Assembly (NCBI RefSeq): GCF_014699035.1
Contig: NZ_JACXAA010000015.1
Coordinates: forward strand, 102,254 to 166,253
DNA length: 64,000 nt
Direction of reading: 5' to 3'
Source of the DNA: Spirosoma validum
Lineage (GTDB): Bacteria > Bacteroidota > Bacteroidia > Cytophagales > Spirosomataceae
A program made the position numbers and the translations under genes. Positions 16,746 to 26,622 of this stretch are shown in pieces. The notes beneath the pieces are model-generated. The model was not told the origin of the DNA. It saw only the letters and a list, made by a program, of their open reading frames with translations, and did not search any database. Position 1 is the first letter of the stretch. Every line of letters begins with the position of its first letter.

Positions 16746-18245
16746 ATGCCTCAGTACGTAGCCGCCATTGACCAGGGAACCACCAGCACACGTTGCATTG
16801 TCTTCGATCGGCAGGGTCAGATTGTTTCACTGGCTCAGAAAGAGCATAAACAGATTTACCCACAGCCAGGCTGGGTTGAACATGATCCAGAGGAAATCTG
16901 GCGGAATACGCTCGAAGTCATTGCCCTGGCCCGGATAAAAAGTAAGCTGCTGGTTCAGGATATTGTGGCCGTTGGCATTACAAACCAACGGGAAACTACC
17001 GTTGTCTGGAATCGACGGACGGGTAAACCGTATTACAACGCCATCGTCTGGCAAGATATGCGTACAGCCGATCTGGTCACTGAATTCTCAAAAGAGAAAG
17101 GTCAGGATCGTTTCCGTCCCCAAACCGGTCTGCCACTAGCTACGTATTTCAGTGGCCTGAAACTGAAATGGCTGCTGGACAACGTAGCGGGACTTCGCGA
17201 AGACGCCGAACGAGGTGACGCGCTTTTCGGAAACATGGATACGTTTGTGGTCTGGAACCTAACCGGAGGCACGGCGGGTGGTCTACACCTCACGGACGTA
17301 ACGAACGCGAGTCGAACTCAACTGATGAATCTTCACACGCTGAGCTGGGATGATCAGTTGCTTACTGATTTCACCGTTCCTCGGGCCATGCTCCCTGAGA
17401 TTCGGCCAAGCAGTGAAGTATACGGTACCGTTTCGTCAGAAGTTTTACCCGGCGTTCCAATAGCGGGTATCCTGGGCGATCAGCAGGCCGCTCTGGTCGG
17501 GCAAACCTGTTATGAACCGGGGCAAGCCAAAAATACATACGGCACGGGTTGTTTTCTGCTCATGAATACCGGCACAGAGCTACGAAATTCGACGTACGGC
17601 TTATTGACGACCGTAGCGTATCAATTTCAGAATCAACCGGTTCATTACGCACTCGAAGGCAGCGTAGCGATTACGGGTGCTTTGGTACAGTGGTTGCGCG
17701 ACAATCTGGGGATTATCAAAAAGAGTACAGACATCGAAACCCTCGCCCGCTCGGTCGAAGATAATGGTGGCACTTACTTTGTGCCTGCTTTTTCGGGCCT
17801 GTATGCCCCTCACTGGAAAGCCGATGCGCGGGGCGTTATTGCGGGTCTGACTCGTTTCGTGACCAAAGGCCATCTGGCGCGGGCAGTTCTGGAAGCAACC
17901 GCTTATCAAACAGTCGACGTAGTGCGGGCTATGGAAAAGGATGCGGGCGTATCGCTCAAATCGCTACGTGTCGATGGGGGAATGGTAGTCAATTCGTTGC
18001 TGATGCAGTTTCAGGCGGACATGCTGAACAGTCCTGTCGTATGCCCACGCATGACCGAAACGACCGCTCTTGGTGCCGCCTATGCCGCCGGTTTAGCCGT
18101 CGGCTACTGGAAGAATCTGGACGACCTGCATCAGAATTGGGGCATTGCCAGAACCTACGAACCCGACATGGACGATACGCAACGGAAACGACTTATGCGC
18201 GGGTGGCAAAAAGCGATTGAACGGTCTTTCGGCTGGGAAGAGTAG
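16746..18245 (+). CDS. glpK: Glycerol kinase
   Basis: 499 residues, normal family length. FGGY-kinase signature parts: AIDQGTTSTRCIVFD (phosphate 1), VGITNQRETTVVWNRRTGKPYYNAIVWQDMRT, GDQQAALVGQ, TYGTGCFLLMNTG (phosphate 2) and the adenosine site LRVDGGMVVNSLLMQFQAD. Phosphorylates glycerol to glycerol 3-phosphate with ATP and traps the glycerol brought in by the adjacent facilitator. Likely co-transcribed with it; no glpD is nearby. Confidence 0.97.
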   Translation: MPQYVAAIDQGTTSTRCIVFDRQGQIVSLAQKEHKQIYPQPGWVEHDPEEIWRNTLEVIALARIKSKLLVQDIVAVGITNQRETTVVWNRRTGKPYYNAIVWQDMRTADLVTEFSKEKGQDRFRPQTGLPLATYFSGLKLKWLLDNVAGLREDAERGDALFGNMDTFVVWNLTGGTAGGLHLTDVTNASRTQLMNLHTLSWDDQLLTDFTVPRAMLPEIRPSSEVYGTVSSEVLPGVPIAGILGDQQAALVGQTCYEPGQAKNTYGTGCFLLMNTGTELRNSTYGLLTTVAYQFQNQPVHYALEGSVAITGALVQWLRDNLGIIKKSTDIETLARSVEDNGGTYFVPAFSGLYAPHWKADARGVIAGLTRFVTKGHLARAVLEATAYQTVDVVRAMEKDAGVSLKSLRVDGGMVVNSLLMQFQADMLNSPVVCPRMTETTALGAAYAAGLAVGYWKNLDDLHQNWGIARTYEPDMDDTQRKRLMRGWQKAIERSFGWEE

Positions 18246-18260
18246 ATAGCTGGGAAGACG

Positions 18261-19373
18261 TTATATTTCCTGCTTCGGTTTCAGTTCTTCAGCTAACATT
18301 AACCGTGTTTGTGGCAGACTTTGTGGGTACTCATCGCGGATAAAGGCAATGAGGTTTTCGCGCATATGGCAGCGTAAGTCAAACGCAGAAGGGGCATCGG
18401 GGGCGGAGACCAGTACACGCACCTGAATGCAGGTGGGCGTTGTGTCGGTTACCTGTACAGCAAAACTTTCACCCGTCCAGAGCGGATCGTTTTCGGCAAA
18501 CTCCCGTGCTTTTGCCCGGATTTTGTCAACGGGAATGTTATAGTCCAGGTATAAAAAGACAGAGCCGATGATCGAAGCATCAGAGCGAGTCCAGTTTTCG
18601 AACGGTGTCTCAACGAAATAGGTAATCGGCAAAATCAGTCGACGCCGATCCCACAGACGGACAATAACACTAGTCAGATTAATTTCTTCGATACGCCCCC
18701 ACTCTTTCTCAACAACTACGGCGTCGTCCAGTCGAATTTGCTGATTGAAGGCAATCTGAATACCCGCCAGTAAATTAGCCAGCGTTTTCTGAGCTGCGAA
18801 GCCAATCACGACGGAAACGACCCCAGCCGAGGTCAGTACACTCAGCCCTACTTTTCGACTTCCCTGAAACGAGATGAGCAGCAACGAGGCCCCAAGAACG
18901 ATAACCATAATCGCTATCGTCCGGCGAAAGAACCGTACCTGCGTCACAAATTTCCGTTGCGACAGATTGGCATCTTTCGTGGTATCATATTGCTGAATCA
19001 GTCGCAGCTCGGCAACCTTCAATAACTGGATAATTAACCAGGTAGAGGTAATCAAAAACAGAATTTCAGCTGATTTTTCGGCAACAGGATGCCTACGCAG
19101 AAATCGTGCCGACTGAATATTCGTTGCCAGTAGAAATAATGATGACGGTACGAACACCCAAAATGCCCAACGAACATAGGTTTGAAGCAGGGTTATGGTC
19201 TGGAAGGGTCGGCGACGCGCAATAAATCGAATGATTTGTGTAATGACGAAATCAATTGCCAGACCCAGCACGAAAGCAATTATAAGCAATATCCAGCCCG
19301 ATAAATCACGGTTGGGTTCATAGCCAAACCAGCGAATGGCTGCCCGTATCCACGTATCTAGTTGTTGCTGCAT
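18261..19373 (-). CDS. MscS-type mechanosensitive ion channel family protein
   Basis: 370 residues. Hydrophobic segments at about 25-45, 70-90, 105-125, 155-175 and the pore-like helix near 180-215 (SVLTSAGVVSVVIGFAAQKTLANLLAGIQIAF), which is the TM3 signature of MscS. It is followed by the beta domain (DDAVVVEKEWGRIEEINLTSVIVRLWDRRRLILPI) and the C-terminal vestibule. Expected to release solutes on hypo-osmotic shock or to act as a small-conductance channel. Encoded alone. Confidence 0.9.
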   Translation of the reverse strand: MQQQLDTWIRAAIRWFGYEPNRDLSGWILLIIAFVLGLAIDFVITQIIRFIARRRPFQTITLLQTYVRWAFWVFVPSSLFLLATNIQSARFLRRHPVAEKSAEILFLITSTWLIIQLLKVAELRLIQQYDTTKDANLSQRKFVTQVRFFRRTIAIMVIVLGASLLLISFQGSRKVGLSVLTSAGVVSVVIGFAAQKTLANLLAGIQIAFNQQIRLDDAVVVEKEWGRIEEINLTSVIVRLWDRRRLILPITYFVETPFENWTRSDASIIGSVFLYLDYNIPVDKIRAKAREFAENDPLWTGESFAVQVTDTTPTCIQVRVLVSAPDAPSAFDLRCHMRENLIAFIRDEYPQSLPQTRLMLAEELKPKQEI

Positions 19374-19378
19374 GGCGC

Positions 19379-19417
19379 AAAAATAAGACCTATACGGTTG
19401 TAAAACCTTATAGGCCT
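19379..19417 (-). terminator. Rho-independent terminator of the DUF1549-DUF4932-DUF1501 unit
   Basis: Arms 19386-19399 and 19404-19417 pair over 14 bases with two mismatches and a 4-base loop. On the minus strand this is followed by TTATTTTTG. It lies 25 bases beyond the stop of the DUF1501 gene. Confidence 0.75.
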
Positions 19418-19441
19418 CGTCCGTCCTCTCTTAAATCTCTC

Positions 19442-20914
19442 CTAAGCCAGCAGCGGCTTCACAACCTTACCATGAACATCAGTCAGTCGATAACGCCGGC
19501 CCTGGCTTTTGAAAGTTAGTTTTTCGTGGTCAATGCCCAGCAGATGCAGGATTGTCGCCTGAAAATCGTGGACGTGAACCGGTTCTTTCACTACGTTGTA
19601 GCCAAAATCGTCGGTTTCCCCATACACTACGCCTTTCTTAACCCCTGCACCTGCCATCCAGACCGTGAACGCTCGCGGGTGGTGGTCTCGACCGTAATTG
19701 TCTTTGGCGAGCTTCCCTTGTGAGTAGCTTCCACGCCCAAACTCACCACCCCAGATTACCAACGTATCATCGAGCAAACCACGCTGTTTTAGATCCTGGA
19801 TCAGGGCCGCCGAGGGCTGGTCTACACTTTTTACCTGAATCTTGATGTCGTTCGGCAGATTGCTGTGCTGGTCCCAGCCCTGGTGATAGAGTTGCACAAA
19901 CTTCACATCTTTTTCGACCAGTTTTCGCGCCAGCAAGCAGTTGGCCGCAAACGTGCCAGGCTTACGGCTCTCTGGTCCGTACATATCGAAAATATAGTCG
20001 GGTTCTTTCGAAATATCCAGCGTTTCCGGAACGGACGTTTGCATGCGGTACGCCATTTCGTACTGGGCCATCCGGTTATTGATTTCCGGGTCCAGTACGT
20101 GCTTGAACTGTTCCTGATGGAGTTTACCCAAATAATCGAGCATCCGCCGACGGCTGGTTTTGTCAACACCCGGCGGATTGTTCAGGTAATACACCGGATC
20201 TGGCCCCGACCGAAACACAACGCCCTGATGGACCGATGGCAGAAAGCCATTACTCCAGAGTTTGGCATACAAGGGCTGATCACCATCACGACCTTTGGAT
20301 AACAACACGACAAACGACGGAAGATTCTGGTTGTCAGACCCTAATCCGTAACTAATCCAGGAGCCAAACGATGGACGACCCGCCTGTTGGCTTCCTGTCT
20401 GGAAGAACGTAACGGCGGGGTCGTGGTTGATGGCTTCCGTATGCAGGGATCGAACAAACGTCAGGTCGTTGGCGATACTGGCCGTGTGTGGCAACAATTC
20501 ACTAATCCACATCCGGCTGGGACCGTATTGTGCGAATTTGTATTTGGATGCAGCCAACGGAAAATGGCTCTGACCGGCGCTCATACCCGTTAAGCGCTGA
20601 CCGTTACGTACCGACGCGGGTAAATCCTGCCCCCACATGGCCTCAAGTTTCGGCTTATAATCGAATAGTTCCAGTTGCGAAGGTGCCCCGCTCTGAAACA
20701 GATAAATAATGCGTTTTACTTTCGGCGGAAAGTGTGGCTTACCAACCGGCGGGTTTTCTCCCGGCGCATTCATGCTGGACGCAGGTGTTCCCGCAAACAA
20801 ATTCGTGGGATTTAGCAACGACGCCAGCGCTATGGTACCTAAACCTGCACTGGCCTGACCCAGAAAATTCCGGCGGCTAAGCTGGTCATGTATTTGATCC
20901 TGAATATCAGCCAT
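19442..20914 (-). CDS. DUF1501 domain-containing protein
   Basis: 490 residues from the ATG at 20914 (longer frame to 21040 would run into the upstream gene). The Tat-type N-terminus (SRRNFLGQASAGLGTIAL) suggests export. DUF1501 proteins resemble sulfatase/alkaline-phosphatase-fold enzymes; visible family segments are IYLFQSGAPSQLELFDYKP near the start and VIWGGEFGRGSYSQG and YGRDHHPRAFTVWMAGAGVKKG toward the end, with conserved His and Asp. In Planctomycetes and Bacteroidota they are nearly always next to DUF1549/DUF1553 cytochrome proteins, as here. Biochemical role is not established. Confidence 0.9.
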   Translation of the reverse strand: MADIQDQIHDQLSRRNFLGQASAGLGTIALASLLNPTNLFAGTPASSMNAPGENPPVGKPHFPPKVKRIIYLFQSGAPSQLELFDYKPKLEAMWGQDLPASVRNGQRLTGMSAGQSHFPLAASKYKFAQYGPSRMWISELLPHTASIANDLTFVRSLHTEAINHDPAVTFFQTGSQQAGRPSFGSWISYGLGSDNQNLPSFVVLLSKGRDGDQPLYAKLWSNGFLPSVHQGVVFRSGPDPVYYLNNPPGVDKTSRRRMLDYLGKLHQEQFKHVLDPEINNRMAQYEMAYRMQTSVPETLDISKEPDYIFDMYGPESRKPGTFAANCLLARKLVEKDVKFVQLYHQGWDQHSNLPNDIKIQVKSVDQPSAALIQDLKQRGLLDDTLVIWGGEFGRGSYSQGKLAKDNYGRDHHPRAFTVWMAGAGVKKGVVYGETDDFGYNVVKEPVHVHDFQATILHLLGIDHEKLTFKSQGRRYRLTDVHGKVVKPLLA

Positions 20915-20921
20915 AACTCGT

Positions 20922-22337
20922 TCAATTCTGTTGTTTGTTGGTTTCGAACCAATTGATGATTTGAGGATATAAATCGGCAACCGTTGTTCCGGTATGTCTG
21001 TGTTGATAAAGAGGCACCAGAAACTGATTGAATTCAGCAAACTTTTTGAATCCCCGGTAATTAACCATCATCGTCTCGATACGTTTGAGCAACGCTGGCA
21101 GTTCGTTTTTAGGGGCAAAATCAACGTAGCGTAAACTGACCAATCCCCAATTCATATACTCGTTAAAACAGGCATACGTATTGTCATAATTTTTAGCCGG
21201 TTTTCGCTCGTCGATCCAGGCATCCCGTTTAGCCAGAGCAGACGTTAACGCTTTTCTATACTGAGCTTTGTCGGCCTCTGGATTAATAAACGCATGATTT
21301 AATTCGGTAAAAACAATATTACCATTTCTTACCTGAACTGCCTTCGCTGAGAAATCAGCGTCGGATTTGTTAGGAAACGGAAAATTTACATGCGCCTGTG
21401 CTTCGCGAAAACCGTTATTTTCAAACCAGTTGGCCGATTGATTTCCACTAACCAATGGCGAAAAGATAATTTTGAAGGAGTCGTAGTGCGTACCTGGAAA
21501 GTTTACGTTCAACCACGTTTGCATGCTTGCTACGTCTAAGGAATCTTGATACGCTCTGATCAATTGATTGTAGTAAGGCTGGTGTTTTCTATAGAAATCC
21601 ATGAACTTAGTTTTGGCAGCAAATCGCTGTAATGGCAAAACATAAGGCCTAAGCGAATTTTCCTTTCCCCACGCAACCCGGTCATAAACCGAACTCTGTT
21701 GAATAATCCCTTTTCGGTCAAGTGAAAATGCATAAGCATCCATTTTCAACGGAAAGTACTGACTTTCGTTTTTTGTGAGAATGGAATCCATAACCGTCAC
21801 AATTGGCTCATTTTTATAGGCCGAAAAATGCGCTATTACGTCCTTGTAATAAGGGGTATTCTTTTCTATCAAATCATCGTTCTGTTGTGCTGCTTTCGTC
21901 AGGGCGAAAACGGTATTAATTAATTCATACGTCTCCGGAATCTCGACAAACGTTTTTCCCGTATGCGCTTTATTATAAGACGTAGTGAATAGAGCAGGTT
22001 CCACGTAGCGCAGTCCACGAATCTGCGTATACGCGCTATCGCCAGCGGGCGTCAGGACAATGAAATCCACTACGTCGTTTGCTTTGATTTCACGAACAAC
22101 AGAGTCTTTCTCTGCAATAAACGCCACCCGTACCGGCTTCGATTTAATGGAAACATCGAATCTATCGGGCTTGACACTGGGATCAATAGTCCATCTATTT
22201 GGATAATAATCTGTATCAATGCGTATGGATAAAGACTTTCCACCCGCTCTCAAGACCGACAACTTATTCTGAGAAAAAGCCGCATTGGACCAAAGTACAC
22301 TTACTGTCAGCAAGACAATTAACAAACTAAATCGCAT
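20922..22337 (-). CDS. Secreted DUF4932-like protein
   Basis: 471 residues with an N-terminal signal peptide (about 1-22, cleavage near AFSQ). The region 340-356 contains IVFTELNHAFINPEAD, reminiscent of the HEFSHSFVNP-like motif of DUF4932 proteins, but with Glu-Leu-Asn-His it is a degenerate metalloprotease-like site. Several Tyr-rich segments elsewhere. It is sandwiched between the DUF1549/1553 protein (2 bases upstream) and the DUF1501 protein (7 bases downstream), so all three are one transcript. The family call is from memory of the motif and is uncertain. Confidence 0.7.
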   Translation of the reverse strand: MRFSLLIVLLTVSVLWSNAAFSQNKLSVLRAGGKSLSIRIDTDYYPNRWTIDPSVKPDRFDVSIKSKPVRVAFIAEKDSVVREIKANDVVDFIVLTPAGDSAYTQIRGLRYVEPALFTTSYNKAHTGKTFVEIPETYELINTVFALTKAAQQNDDLIEKNTPYYKDVIAHFSAYKNEPIVTVMDSILTKNESQYFPLKMDAYAFSLDRKGIIQQSSVYDRVAWGKENSLRPYVLPLQRFAAKTKFMDFYRKHQPYYNQLIRAYQDSLDVASMQTWLNVNFPGTHYDSFKIIFSPLVSGNQSANWFENNGFREAQAHVNFPFPNKSDADFSAKAVQVRNGNIVFTELNHAFINPEADKAQYRKALTSALAKRDAWIDERKPAKNYDNTYACFNEYMNWGLVSLRYVDFAPKNELPALLKRIETMMVNYRGFKKFAEFNQFLVPLYQHRHTGTTVADLYPQIINWFETNKQQN

Positions 22338-22339
22338 AC

Positions 22340-25300
22340 TTATCGCTTTATAATCGCTTCGTCAAAATTCATTATCGTACTCGTCACTACAGTCCAGGCC
22401 GCTAATTCAGCCGAGTTCAGCGTTTTATCGACTGGGTACTCTCCTACCGACAGCAATTCTGAAGCTCGTTTCGGATTCTTTTTAAAATCCGCCAGTTCTT
22501 CGTCGTAAAGCTGTTTCATCAACGAAAGCTCCTGCGGGCGAGCCGGTCGGCTAATCACCGCTTTGAAGAATTCATTGATTAATTCCCCTTCATCCTTTCT
22601 CCCCTTTCCTCCTTCTTTTTGCGCCAATACACGGGCCGCTTCAACAAACTGTGGATCGTTGAGCGTAACGAGTGCCTGTAAAGGTGTACTGGTTTTCTGT
22701 CGTTTAACAATGCACGTATGCCGTTCGGCAGCATCGAAATTGAGCATCATTGGCGCGGGCGACGACCGTTTCCAGATCGTGTACATCGACCGACGATACA
22801 AACTATCGCCCTTGCTCTGCACGTATTTTACGGCGTTACGTGTTGCCAGGGCTTCCCAAATACCAGCGGGTTGATACGGTAGCACACTTGGTCCACCGAT
22901 ACGCTGAGTAAGCAGCCCACTCGCTGCCAAGGCATTATCGCGCACTTGCTCCGCCGACATCCGATAACTTGGCCCGCGCGTCAGGAATATATTGTCAGGA
23001 TCAGCCTCCCGCGCTTTTTCCGGCACATTAGATGACTGACGATACGTAGCAGACATAACAATCAGCTTATGCATCGCCTTCGCATTCCATCCTGTTTCTC
23101 TGAATTTAACCGCCAGATAATCCAACAATTCGGGATGAGTGGGCAAAGCGCCCTGATTACCAAAATCATCGCTGTTTTTGGCAATTCCCTGACCGAAATA
23201 CTGCTGCCAGAATCGGTTTACCATCACCCGGCTAAACAGCGGGTTTTCAGGCATCACCAGCCATTTGGCTAAGCCTAACCGATTTTTAGGAAAATTATCC
23301 GGCATAGGCGTCATGCTGTGCAGGACGGCCGGTTTTACTAGCTCACCCGGCGCGTCGTAAGCCCCCCGTTTCAGCAAATGCGAGACGCGGGGATATTTCT
23401 GCTCATTCATCACCATGACCTGATCAGAGTTGGTGTACAGCATCAGTTCCTCACCACGCAGTTTCATGGCTTCGGTAAAGTTTTTCCGATAAACCGAATC
23501 CTGGGTCGTTACGTAATAGCTGTATAATCCCGCCCGTTGCACCGGAGTACGTTTGGCCGTTGGCGTTTGCAGGGCAAGCGCAAGGGCATCGGGGCCACCT
23601 GCCAAGTGAGTCATTTCAAGGGGCGTCAGACAACGATTGTAGATACGGAGTTCATCGACGGCGATATCCTTGTAAAAATAATCGTGCATCCGACCGATGT
23701 AAAATGGATGCTGCACCCAGTGCGTTTTGTTTTTTCCCCAAACAATGCTGTGCTTTAGATTGTCCGTAACGACTCGCGTACGCATCGGCTTGCCGTTCAG
23801 GTATAAGCTCAGCCCATTTGCTTTTCCAAGGCCGTTATACGTAAACGCTATCTGAAACCATTGATGGACAGGCACTTTATCAACCGACTCAATATCGAGC
23901 GCATTGGCTGGCCAAACGTGGCTTAGGGTCAGTTTCAGCCGACCGTCGGCCAATAGATCGAGCTGGTAACCGCGCTGCCCATCCATCGGTCCGGTCGTAC
24001 GTCCGAGTAACGTAGCAGCGCTGTTAGCTTTAGCCAAATTAAACCAGCTACTGATCGTAAACGGTTCGTTCTGTTCAAAAACGCCAAAATTAGAAGGCAG
24101 GCTAATGTAACTATCGCCGGGTAAATAGCGGGCATTTCCGAAGCGGCCGGGAACAGTGTAGGGCAGGTTGTCGGAATCGCCACCCAACCAAGCCAGAATT
24201 GTATCGTTCACCTCATTGGCAAACGCGTTACGTGGATCTTTCCAGAGTTCTTCTTTGGTTTTCCGCTTGACAACTTTCTTTTCTTCCGGCAGTTTTTTGC
24301 CAAGCTTCTTCAGCCGTTCTTCTTCCTGTTTCCGTTTTTCCCGCTCCAGCTTACGTTTCTCATTGTCAGCTTTTACAAATGCCTTAATGTCCGTCCGATC
24401 GGCTTCATCGAACGTGTAATGAGCAATCAGTCCTACGTCCGACAGTTTGCTGGACGCAGTCGATGCGTTCGTTGTTAGCCATTGATTAAAATGCTGTTGA
24501 TACGCAGGCTGATTCGCATTAAGTTTTTGCTCTAAGGGAGTCAGTTTCTCTCGGATGTATTTCAGTTGAGCGTCCGTTTGAGGTGTCGTCAACGTAATGG
24601 TGGGAGCGGCTTCCCCATTATACGGAATCTGCCCCCGTTCGTTGTTCGTGTTGAAGAAAGCATACAGCGAATAATAATCTTTCTGACTGATCGGGTCGTA
24701 TTTATGATCGTGGCAACGGGCACACTCAGTTGTCAGTCCCAAAAAAGCCTTTCCGAACGTATTGACCCGGTCTGCTACGTATTCTGTTCGGTACTCTTCA
24801 TCAACGATACCCCCCTCCTGGCTTTGCTGGTGATTTCGATTGAAGGCCGTAGCCAACAACATATTCTGGTTTGGATTTGGTAACAGATCACCCGCCAATT
24901 GCCACGTAACGAAGCGATCAAACGAGAGGTTACGGTTAAACGCCCGAATGACCCAGTCACGGTACGGCCAGATCGTTCGGAGACCATCGTCCTGATACCC
25001 ATCCGTATCGGCATAACGTGCTACGTCCAGCCATTCAACCGCTTGCCGTTCACCGTAATGTGGATTGTTCAGTAAGCGATTAACAACTTTCTCGTAGGCA
25101 TTCGGCGATTTATCCGCTAGAAACGCGTCGACTTCAGCAGGCGTCGGGGGTAAGCCGGTTAAATCAAGCGTAACACGGCGGAGCAGCGTTGTTTTATCCG
25201 CTTCGGACGCGTGCAGTAATTTTTTAGCATCCTGAGTCGCAAGAATAAACCGGTCAATGTCGTTTTTCACCCACCGTTCGTCTTTAACGTTCGGAATCTC

Positions 25301-25786
25301 CGGCATCGTCGGCGCAATCAGCGACCAGTGCTGTTTGTATTCCGCGCCCTGCTCCACCCAACGAATCAGCATAGCTTTCTCTTCCGTCGTCAGCGTCAGG
25401 TTCGACTTTGGCGTCGGCATCATTTCGTCGGGATCGGTAGAGAGAATTCGATGCACCAACTCGCTACCCGCCAAATCGCCTGGCACGATAGCTTTGTGGC
25501 CACTTTTGGCTAAGGCTTCGTAAGCACCTTCAGGCGTATCCAGCCGTAGACCGGCCTGTTGTTTTGCTTTGTCAGGACCATGGCAAGCAAAGCAGCGATC
25601 GGATAAAATGGGCTTTACGTGTAGATTATAATCGACTTTCTGGGGCAGACTGGCTTCTGCTGCAACAATCTCGGCGGGTTTTTCAACCGATTTCTGGCAG
25701 GCGGTGAGCCAAATCGACGCGCTAAACAAACCAGCCGTTGCACTGAGCAGAACGTAGCGTAAGCGTATATCGGACCAAACGGGCAT
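22340..25786 (-). CDS. PSCyt1/DUF1549/LamG/DUF1553 cytochrome-type protein
   Basis: 1148 residues from the ATG at 25786. Lipobox LTAC (Cys30) indicates a lipoprotein. Then a planctomycete-type cytochrome c domain with heme motif CFACH (Cys65-His69) and the MMPTPKSNLTLTTEEKAMLIRWVEQGAEY ending, DUF1549 (WVKNDIDRFILA; second CxxCH in CARCHDHKYDP), a charged Lys/Glu-rich insert near 480-520, a LamG/concanavalin-like domain, and DUF1553 at the C-terminus (NRLGLAKWLVMPENPLFSRVMVNRFWQQYFG; DNALAASGLL). Together with the DUF1501 protein it likely forms a membrane-associated oxidative system for a polymer or sugar; the substrate is unknown. Confidence 0.92.
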   Translation of the reverse strand: MPVWSDIRLRYVLLSATAGLFSASIWLTACQKSVEKPAEIVAAEASLPQKVDYNLHVKPILSDRCFACHGPDKAKQQAGLRLDTPEGAYEALAKSGHKAIVPGDLAGSELVHRILSTDPDEMMPTPKSNLTLTTEEKAMLIRWVEQGAEYKQHWSLIAPTMPEIPNVKDERWVKNDIDRFILATQDAKKLLHASEADKTTLLRRVTLDLTGLPPTPAEVDAFLADKSPNAYEKVVNRLLNNPHYGERQAVEWLDVARYADTDGYQDDGLRTIWPYRDWVIRAFNRNLSFDRFVTWQLAGDLLPNPNQNMLLATAFNRNHQQSQEGGIVDEEYRTEYVADRVNTFGKAFLGLTTECARCHDHKYDPISQKDYYSLYAFFNTNNERGQIPYNGEAAPTITLTTPQTDAQLKYIREKLTPLEQKLNANQPAYQQHFNQWLTTNASTASSKLSDVGLIAHYTFDEADRTDIKAFVKADNEKRKLEREKRKQEEERLKKLGKKLPEEKKVVKRKTKEELWKDPRNAFANEVNDTILAWLGGDSDNLPYTVPGRFGNARYLPGDSYISLPSNFGVFEQNEPFTISSWFNLAKANSAATLLGRTTGPMDGQRGYQLDLLADGRLKLTLSHVWPANALDIESVDKVPVHQWFQIAFTYNGLGKANGLSLYLNGKPMRTRVVTDNLKHSIVWGKNKTHWVQHPFYIGRMHDYFYKDIAVDELRIYNRCLTPLEMTHLAGGPDALALALQTPTAKRTPVQRAGLYSYYVTTQDSVYRKNFTEAMKLRGEELMLYTNSDQVMVMNEQKYPRVSHLLKRGAYDAPGELVKPAVLHSMTPMPDNFPKNRLGLAKWLVMPENPLFSRVMVNRFWQQYFGQGIAKNSDDFGNQGALPTHPELLDYLAVKFRETGWNAKAMHKLIVMSATYRQSSNVPEKAREADPDNIFLTRGPSYRMSAEQVRDNALAASGLLTQRIGGPSVLPYQPAGIWEALATRNAVKYVQSKGDSLYRRSMYTIWKRSSPAPMMLNFDAAERHTCIVKRQKTSTPLQALVTLNDPQFVEAARVLAQKEGGKGRKDEGELINEFFKAVISRPARPQELSLMKQLYDEELADFKKNPKRASELLSVGEYPVDKTLNSAELAAWTVVTSTIMNFDEAIIKR

Positions 25787-26142
25787 GCTAGCTAACAACA
25801 AGTTGATAATGAAACAACTCTACAAAATTAACGATATTAGGCCTAATAAAAATGGACTATTTTATCTCGTAAACAGCCAATTTTCACATCGCGCAACCAG
25901 CTTATCAGTCGCCAGAGAAATACCAGACAAGCAAACACAAAGTGACGCGGTAAAGCGTAGAACTGTGGGGACCTGTGTAACAAAACAATCGCCTGGTTCA
26001 GTTCATTTTTAGGATTAAACTACGCTAACACATAATTTTTTCAGCAACGGAGAAGCCTCTGATCAGAACAAAATAATTAGCGTGAGAATATTTAGCGAAT
26101 CCCGTAATTTGGACGCTCAAACCAATTGCACCTGTTTCTCTT
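25787..26142. other. Divergent intergenic region
   Basis: A 356-base AT-rich gap between two divergent operons. On the minus strand a TAATTTTG box lies at 25823-25830, 37 bases before the start of the DUF1549 gene. No RNA gene or convincing small ORF was seen; a plus-strand ORF at 25785-26012 has no recognisable content. No clear -7 box for the RidA gene was found. Confidence 0.6.
25823..25830 (-). promoter_or_regulatory. Putative -7 box for the DUF1549-DUF4932-DUF1501 operon
   Basis: The minus strand reads TAATTTTG, an exact TAnnTTTG match 37 bases upstream of the ATG at 25786. No TTG was found at the expected -33 distance. Confidence 0.4.
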
Positions 26143-26619
26143 ATGCCAACCAACGATCTTTCACCTGAAGCCTCTTTTGCAAAACTAGGTCTTTCATTAC
26201 CACCAGCACCCCAGCCACTGGGCGTTTATAAACCTTATCTCATCGACGGTAAGTATCTCTACGTATCAGGTCATGGAACTGTCAAAGACGATAAAAGTCT
26301 GATTATTGGCCGTATCGGTGATGACATGGATATCGACGAGGGGAAATTAGCTGCCCGTCAGGTTGGTCTGGCGATTTTATCGACCATACGTACCAATTTA
26401 GGAAGCCTCGACCGGGTCAAGCGCGTAATCAAGGTTCTGGGTATGGTTAATTGTACACCTGATTTTAAACGCCATCCGTACGTTATTAATGGATGCAGTG
26501 AATTATTTGCGGCCGTTTGGGGTGAAGAAAATGGTATTGGGGTTCGCTCGGCAGTTGGTATGGGATCGCTGCCCGATAATATTCCGGTTGAAATCGAAGC
26601 TCTTTTTGAACTCGTCTAA
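26143..26619 (+). CDS. RidA/YjgF family protein
   Basis: 158 residues, single YjgF/YER057c domain: LYVSGHGTVKDDKSLIIGRIGDDM near the N-terminus, ARQVGLAILSTIRTNLGSLDRVKRVIKVLGMVN and the closing GVRSAVGMGSLPDNIPVEIEALFEL. The canonical RidA Arg of the R-xAV strand is kept (Arg in VRSAVG). Expected to hydrolyse enamine/imine intermediates from PLP enzymes. The next gene, three bases on, is a PLP enzyme, and the pair likely works together. Confidence 0.92.
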   Translation: MPTNDLSPEASFAKLGLSLPPAPQPLGVYKPYLIDGKYLYVSGHGTVKDDKSLIIGRIGDDMDIDEGKLAARQVGLAILSTIRTNLGSLDRVKRVIKVLGMVNCTPDFKRHPYVINGCSELFAAVWGEENGIGVRSAVGMGSLPDNIPVEIEALFELV

Positions 26620-26622
26620 TCA

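Noticed and set aside
25785..26012. Plus-strand ORF in the divergent gap
   Set aside because: No domain, its first bases overlap the start of the opposite gene, and there is no promoter or start context to support it.
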